Shown here one piece after another: positions 6,612 through 10,129 of a DNA stretch of 10,129 nucleotides. The notes under the pieces were generated by a model. It was not told the origin of the DNA, did no database searches, and saw nothing but the letters and a program-made list of their open reading frames with translations. The position numbers and the translations under genes are program-made. The stretch comes from Actinomycetota bacterium (GTDB lineage: Bacteria; Actinomycetota; Actinomycetes; Actinomycetales; Microbacteriaceae): positions 1 to 10,129 of the forward strand of contig WLFI01000014.1 of assembly GCA_009703845.1 (NCBI GenBank), given 5' to 3'. The stretch's first letter is position 1, and each line of letters begins with the position of its first letter.

Positions 6612-7430
6612 GTGCTAATCATTGCAGCCACACCAATCGGCAACCTGGGCGATGCTTCGACTCGTCTGGTCGAGCACCTGAGCACCGCCGAGCACATTGC
6701 CGCCGAAGATACTCGAAGCCTCACCAAACTGGCCGGGCTACTCGGAGTCAAACTAAAGGCCAAGCTCTATAGCCTGCATGAGCACAACGAACTAGAGCGC
6801 GCCGACCAGATTGTTGCCATCGCGCTCGAAAGCGACGTGCTGTTGGTGTCAGACGCTGGAATGCCAACGGTCAGCGACCCGGGCTTTGCGCTTGTGCGCG
6901 CTGCGGTTGCTGCGGGGGTCGAAATCACGGTCGTGCCTGGGCCATCTGCTGTTTTGGCAGCGCTCGCGGTGTCTGGCTTGGCCACCGATCGCTTCACTTT
7001 TGAGGGGTTTGCCCCGCGAAAAGACGCCGAACGCCTGAGTGTTTTCGAGGCGCTGGTCGGCGAGACCCGCACCATGGTGTTTTTCGAATCGCCTCATCGC
7101 ATCGGCGACACTCTGGCAGCAGCGGCGCAGGTTTTTGGCCCCGATCGCCAGGCTACGGTTTCGCGCGAACTGACCAAGAAGTTTGAGCACACCGAACGTG
7201 GCACGCTAGCCGAACTGATCGAGTGGGCGAAAACCGACCCGAAGGGCGAGATGGTGTTCGTCTTGGCCGGAGCGGTGAAGACCAACAAGGATGTCTCAAC
7301 TCTGGTTGCCGATGTTCTCAAGCTCGAGGCCTCTGGTCTTCGAATGAAAGAGGCGGTTGCCGAAATCGCCGAACTGAACGGCGTGAGCAAATCTGTGCTC
7401 TACCAAATGAGCCTCGACGCCAAGAAATAA
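6612..7430 (+). CDS. rsmI: 16S rRNA (cytidine(1402)-2'-O)-methyltransferase
   Basis: RsmI uses S-adenosylmethionine to 2'-O-methylate C1402 in the decoding centre of 16S rRNA. The 272-residue protein has all family hallmarks: ATPIGNLGDAS (6-16) at the N-terminus, AEDTR (31-35), LLVSDAGMPTVSDPGF (77-92) and VPGPSAVLAAL (108-118) of the tetrapyrrole-methylase-type fold, FEGFAPRK (130-137), FFESPHRI (157-164), SRELTKKFE (184-192) and KGEMVFVLAG (211-220). Length is normal. The GTG at 6612 places the first strand exactly where the family begins and is the only sensible start. No Shine-Dalgarno sequence precedes it, so translation may be leaderless or nearly so. It is divergent from pmt and followed after 33 bases by metG. 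Confidence 0.97.
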   Translation: MLIIAATPIGNLGDASTRLVEHLSTAEHIAAEDTRSLTKLAGLLGVKLKAKLYSLHEHNELERADQIVAIALESDVLLVSDAGMPTVSDPGFALVRAAVAAGVEITVVPGPSAVLAALAVSGLATDRFTFEGFAPRKDAERLSVFEALVGETRTMVFFESPHRIGDTLAAAAQVFGPDRQATVSRELTKKFEHTERGTLAELIEWAKTDPKGEMVFVLAGAVKTNKDVSTLVADVLKLEASGLRMKEAVAEIAELNGVSKSVLYQMSLDAKK

Positions 7431-7451
7431 GCCAACCCAGCCGAATGACCT

Positions 7452-7457
7452 TAAACT
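7452..7457 (+). promoter_or_regulatory. Candidate -10 box for a leaderless metG transcript
   Basis: TAAACT matches the actinobacterial TAnnnT -10 pattern and ends six bases before the metG ATG at 7464. This would place the transcription start at or next to the A of the start codon. No Shine-Dalgarno sequence is present in the 33-base gap after rsmI, which is consistent. I found no convincing -35 element. Confidence 0.45.
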
Positions 7458-7463
7458 AGAACA

Positions 7464-9062
7464 ATGCCCAGCCAAGCCGGTAAGTCGTTCTACGTAACGA
7501 CCCCCATCTTTTATGTGAACGATGCTCCGCACATCGGTCACGCCTACACCGAGGTCGCGGCCGACGTGTTGGCTCGCTGGCACCGTCAGCGCGGTGAGGG
7601 TTCGTTCTTGCTAACCGGTACCGATGAGCACGGTGAAAAGATTCTTCGTACCGCAGTCGGCAACGGCAGCACTCCAAAGGCCTGGGCAGATCAACTCGTG
7701 CACGACGCCTGGTTGCCACTTCTTGAAACCATTGACATCGACAACCAAGACTTCATTCGCACCACCGAGCCTCGCCACGAGAAAAACGTTCAGAAGTTCT
7801 TGCAGCACCTCTATGACACCGGGTTCATCTACCGCGGTTCATACGAAGGCAACTACTGCGTAGGTTGTGAAGAATACAAAACCGAAGCCGACCTCATCGA
7901 GGGCGAAGGCGAATACGCGGGTCAGGATGTCTGTGCCATTCACACTCGCCCGGTCGAGCGCCTGCAAGAAACCAACTACTTTTTCAAGCTGAGCGATTTC
8001 ACTCAGCCGCTGCTCGACTTCTATGAGCAGAACCCCAAGTTCATTCAGCCTGAGTCTGCTCGCAACGAGGTTGTAGCCTTTGTTCGCCGAGGCCTCGAAG
8101 ACCTCTCGATTTCGCGCTCAAAAGAAAAGTTCGACTGGGGAATCGACATTCCTTGGGACGACTCGCACATCACCTACGTTTGGTTCGACGCTCTGCTCAA
8201 CTACATCACCGCGATTGGCTATGGCGAAGACGAAGCCAAGTTCGAGTCGCTGTGGCCTGCATCGGTTCAGGTCGTCGGTAAAGACATCCTGCGCTTTCAC
8301 GCCGTTATCTGGCCAGCCATGCTGATGGCCGCAGGGCTAAAGCCGGCAGATCAGGTGTTCGGTCACGGTTGGTTGCTCGTCGGCGGCGAAAAAATGTCGA
8401 AGTCGAAGCTCACCGGTATTGCGCCTTCACAAATCACCGACACGTTCGGTTCAGACGCTTTCCGCTATTACTTCATGAAGGCTATCGCGTTCGGCTCTGA
8501 CGGTTCGTTCTCGTGGGAAGACCTTTCGGCTCGCTACCAAAGCGAACTAGCCAATGGACTAGGCAACCTTGCCTCTCGCGTGCTGGCCATGATCAAGCGT
8601 TACTTTGACGGCGTAGTTCCAGCGCCAGGTGGCTACAACGAAGTTGACCTTGCGATTCAGGCAGTGGCAGAAAAGGCCGTTGCAACGGCAGATGCCGCGA
8701 TTGAAGAGATCGCCATTCACGACGCCATCGGCAGCGTGTGGACTCTCGTCGACGAGCTCAACAACTACATCACCGTTTCAGAGCCTTGGGTTCTGGCCAA
8801 AGACGAGGCCAACCGCGACCGCCTGGCTTCGGTGCTTTACACAACTGCCGAAGGTCTTCGCGTGCTCAGCATCGCCCTCGCCCCAGTTATGCCGAAGGCC
8901 ACCGCAAAGCTTTGGGCCGCGCTCACCGAAGGCAAACTCGGCGAACTCGCCGATCAGCCGCTAGCAGACGCGGGTCGTTGGGGTCAGCTGCCGGCTGGCG
9001 CAAAAGTCGGCGACCTCGACATTCTCTTTCCACGCATCGAAACCGACGTCGAAGGCAAATAA
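7464..9062 (+). CDS. metG: Methionyl-tRNA synthetase
   Basis: This class I aminoacyl-tRNA synthetase attaches methionine to initiator and elongator tRNA-Met in the cytoplasm. The 532-residue protein shows FYVTTPIFYVNDAPHIGHAY with the HIGH signature (23-26), LTGTDEHGEKI (50-60), and a zinc knuckle of Cys132, Cys135, Cys157 and His160, the CxxC...CxxH arrangement known from the Thermus-type enzyme. YVWFDALLNYI (238-248) and the catalytic loop KMSKS (310-314) follow, then an alpha-helical anticodon-binding domain. There is no C-terminal Trbp111-like tRNA-binding domain; the protein ends soon after the helical domain, as in other short forms. ATG 7464 fits the family N-terminus. A TAnnnT box six bases upstream and no Shine-Dalgarno sequence suggest leaderless translation. 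The stop overlaps the tatD start by one base. Confidence 0.97.
   Translation: MPSQAGKSFYVTTPIFYVNDAPHIGHAYTEVAADVLARWHRQRGEGSFLLTGTDEHGEKILRTAVGNGSTPKAWADQLVHDAWLPLLETIDIDNQDFIRTTEPRHEKNVQKFLQHLYDTGFIYRGSYEGNYCVGCEEYKTEADLIEGEGEYAGQDVCAIHTRPVERLQETNYFFKLSDFTQPLLDFYEQNPKFIQPESARNEVVAFVRRGLEDLSISRSKEKFDWGIDIPWDDSHITYVWFDALLNYITAIGYGEDEAKFESLWPASVQVVGKDILRFHAVIWPAMLMAAGLKPADQVFGHGWLLVGGEKMSKSKLTGIAPSQITDTFGSDAFRYYFMKAIAFGSDGSFSWEDLSARYQSELANGLGNLASRVLAMIKRYFDGVVPAPGGYNEVDLAIQAVAEKAVATADAAIEEIAIHDAIGSVWTLVDELNNYITVSEPWVLAKDEANRDRLASVLYTTAEGLRVLSIALAPVMPKATAKLWAALTEGKLGELADQPLADAGRWGQLPAGAKVGDLDILFPRIETDVEGK
9051..9055 (+). promoter_or_regulatory. Ribosome binding site of tatD
   Basis: GAAGG inside the last codons of metG lies six bases before the ATG at 9062. 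Together with the TAATG overlap it fixes the tatD start, although the same frame stays open for over 300 bases upstream within metG. Confidence 0.6.
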
Positions 9063-9961
9063 TGAGCGAAGACGCTCCGTTTCGCACTCGTCGAGACAAG
9101 GGTGAGAGCAATCCGCGCGACCTTCGCTACCCGCCGCTTCCTGAACCACTCGAAGTTGGCACCTATGACAATCACACGCATTTCGATTTTGCCGACGGTG
9201 AGCAGCCGCTGAGCGCATCCGAGCAATTGGAACTCGCCAACAGCGCCGGCATTTTGGGCGTCGTTCAGGTTGGCGTGACCCTCGAATCTTCAATTTGGTC
9301 GGCGAATTTGGCGGCCCGCGAACCTCGCGTTCTGGCGGCTGTCGCCCTGCACCCGAACGAAGCGCCGCTGTATGAAAACGAGGATGCTCTTCGCGCAGCA
9401 ATCGCCGAAATCGAGTTGCTCGCCGCACAGCCCAGGGTGCGAGCCATTGGCGAAACCGGTTTGGACTTTTATCGAACCGAGGGCGACGACTCGCTCGGCC
9501 TTCAGCAACTATCTTTCGAAGAGCACATTCGCATTGCCAAAGAAAACAACATCGCCTTGATGATTCACGACCGTGAAGCGCACGACGAGGTTTATGAAAC
9601 TTTGCTTCGGGTTGGTGCACCAGACAAGGTTGTGATGCACTGCTATTCGGGTGACCTAGATTTTGCCAAAAAGTGCGCTGATCAGGGTTGGTACATGAGC
9701 TTTGCCGGCAACATCACCATCAAGCGCAACCAACACCTGCGTGATTGCGTCGAGTGGGCTCCGAAAGAGCTGTTGCTGGTTGAAACCGATGCGCCGTTTT
9801 TGACCCCGGAGCCTTTTCGCGGCCGCCCCAACGCCTCATACCTGGTTCCGATCACGGTTCGCAAAATGGCTGAGATTCGAGGGCTAGACGAGAACGAAAT
9901 GGCCGCCGCACTTACCGAAAACACCGTTCGCGTCTATGGATCATGGAGCGAGGGGCTCTAG
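9062..9961 (+). CDS. tatD: TatD family metal-dependent hydrolase / 3'-5' DNase
   Basis: The 299-residue TIM-barrel protein belongs to the TatD/YcfH amidohydrolase-like family of divalent-metal-dependent nucleases. The metal ligands are visible: His38 and His40 in DNHTHFD, Glu131 in IGETGLDFY, His169 in MIHDREAHDE, His193 in MHCYSGD and Asp243 in VETDAPFLTP. PFRGRPNAS (251-259) is also typical. A hydrophilic extension of about 35 residues with PPLPEPL precedes the barrel, as is common in actinobacterial members. The start is fixed by the TAATG overlap with metG and a GAAGG site. It lies between metG and rsmA as in many bacteria. Proposed family roles are DNA repair or degradation; the physiological role here is not shown by the sequence. 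Confidence 0.95.
   Translation: MSEDAPFRTRRDKGESNPRDLRYPPLPEPLEVGTYDNHTHFDFADGEQPLSASEQLELANSAGILGVVQVGVTLESSIWSANLAAREPRVLAAVALHPNEAPLYENEDALRAAIAEIELLAAQPRVRAIGETGLDFYRTEGDDSLGLQQLSFEEHIRIAKENNIALMIHDREAHDEVYETLLRVGAPDKVVMHCYSGDLDFAKKCADQGWYMSFAGNITIKRNQHLRDCVEWAPKELLLVETDAPFLTPEPFRGRPNASYLVPITVRKMAEIRGLDENEMAAALTENTVRVYGSWSEGL
9950..9955 (+). promoter_or_regulatory. Ribosome binding site of rsmA
   Basis: GAGGGG, in the last codons of tatD, ends five bases before the GTG start at 9961. It supports the GTG start and the one-base overlap (TAGTG). Confidence 0.65.
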
Positions 9962-10129
9962 TGGTCGAGTTGCTTGGTGGTAGTGACATTCGTGAATTGG
10001 CCGACCGGCTCGGCGTTGTGCCAACCAAGAAACTTGGTCAAAACTTTGTCACCGATCCAAACACCATTCGCCGAATTGTTGCCGCTGCCAAACTCACCGG
10101 CAACGAGTGCGTTGTTGAAATCGGCCCGG
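9961..10129 (+). CDS. rsmA: 16S rRNA dimethyladenosine transferase, N-terminal part (3' end outside window)
   Basis: Only the first 56 codons are present; the gene runs off the right edge. They contain KKLGQNFVTD (23-32), the KsgA/RsmA N-terminal signature, and VVEIGPG at the edge, the S-adenosylmethionine-binding motif I. RsmA (KsgA) dimethylates A1518 and A1519 in helix 45 of 16S rRNA, and its loss gives kasugamycin resistance in other bacteria. The GTG at 9961 overlaps the tatD stop as TAGTG and has a good Shine-Dalgarno sequence. The gene directly abuts tatD, whereas in Mycobacterium and Corynebacterium an rpf gene lies between them. Confidence 0.95.
   Translation, partial: MVELLGGSDIRELADRLGVVPTKKLGQNFVTDPNTIRRIVAAAKLTGNECVVEIGP

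Noticed and set aside
8738..9061. In-frame 5' extension of tatD inside metG
   Set aside because: The extension is an Arg-rich shadow of metG codons; the TAATG overlap and Shine-Dalgarno site fix the start at 9062.
8961..9620. Long minus-strand open frame opposite metG/tatD
   Set aside because: Arg-rich, no recognisable domain, and fully explained as the antisense shadow of two well-conserved genes.

Overview
The window looks like a stretch of chromosome from a free-living, moderate-GC actinobacterium. The gene order divergent pmt / rsmI, then metG-tatD-rsmA, matches the block known from Mycobacterium tuberculosis (Rv1002c, Rv1003, metS, tatD, rpfB, ksgA) and other Actinomycetota. Tight packing, frequent one-base or four-base gene overlaps and the intermediate GC fit a streamlined Microbacteriaceae-like genome (for example the Luna / Rhodoluna-Aquiluna type). 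That placement is an inference, not a database result.

Layout. Bases 1-746 (+) hold the C-terminal half of an MFS permease cut by the left edge. It converges on a TIGR01777-type NAD(P)-binding epimerase-like protein (743-1633, -). An 86-base divergent intergenic region with a strong hairpin leads into a TerC/Alx-family membrane protein (1720-2718, +). Next, on the minus strand, comes a coupled set read right to left: a second MFS permease (5007 to 3829), a YciI-like small protein (3829 to 3545) and an aldo/keto reductase (3548 to 2715). Upstream of these, 50 bases away and on the same strand, is a protein O-mannosyltransferase (pmt). Divergent from pmt are rsmI (6612-7430) and then metG (7464-9062), tatD (9062-9961) and the first 56 codons of rsmA/ksgA (from 9961, running off the right edge).

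How the genes work together. The right half is a housekeeping translation cluster. RsmI and RsmA both methylate 16S rRNA around the decoding site, and MetRS charges the initiator and elongator methionine tRNAs. TatD is a metal-dependent nuclease that is usually found between metG and rsmA. metG, tatD and rsmA overlap by one base at each junction and are probably translationally coupled. Pmt mannosylates secreted proteins. The MFS-YciI-AKR set is also coupled and is the least characterised part; its substrate cannot be read from the sequence.

I saw no tRNA, rRNA, CRISPR array, insertion sequence, prophage or integration signature, and no intergenic stretch longer than 100 bases. I did not find a clearly undescribed system. 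The items most worth a second look are the coupled MFS-YciI-AKR cassette, the hairpin leader of terC, the leaderless-looking metG promoter, the absence of rpfB between tatD and rsmA, and two convergent gene pairs that share a CTAG as both stop codons.
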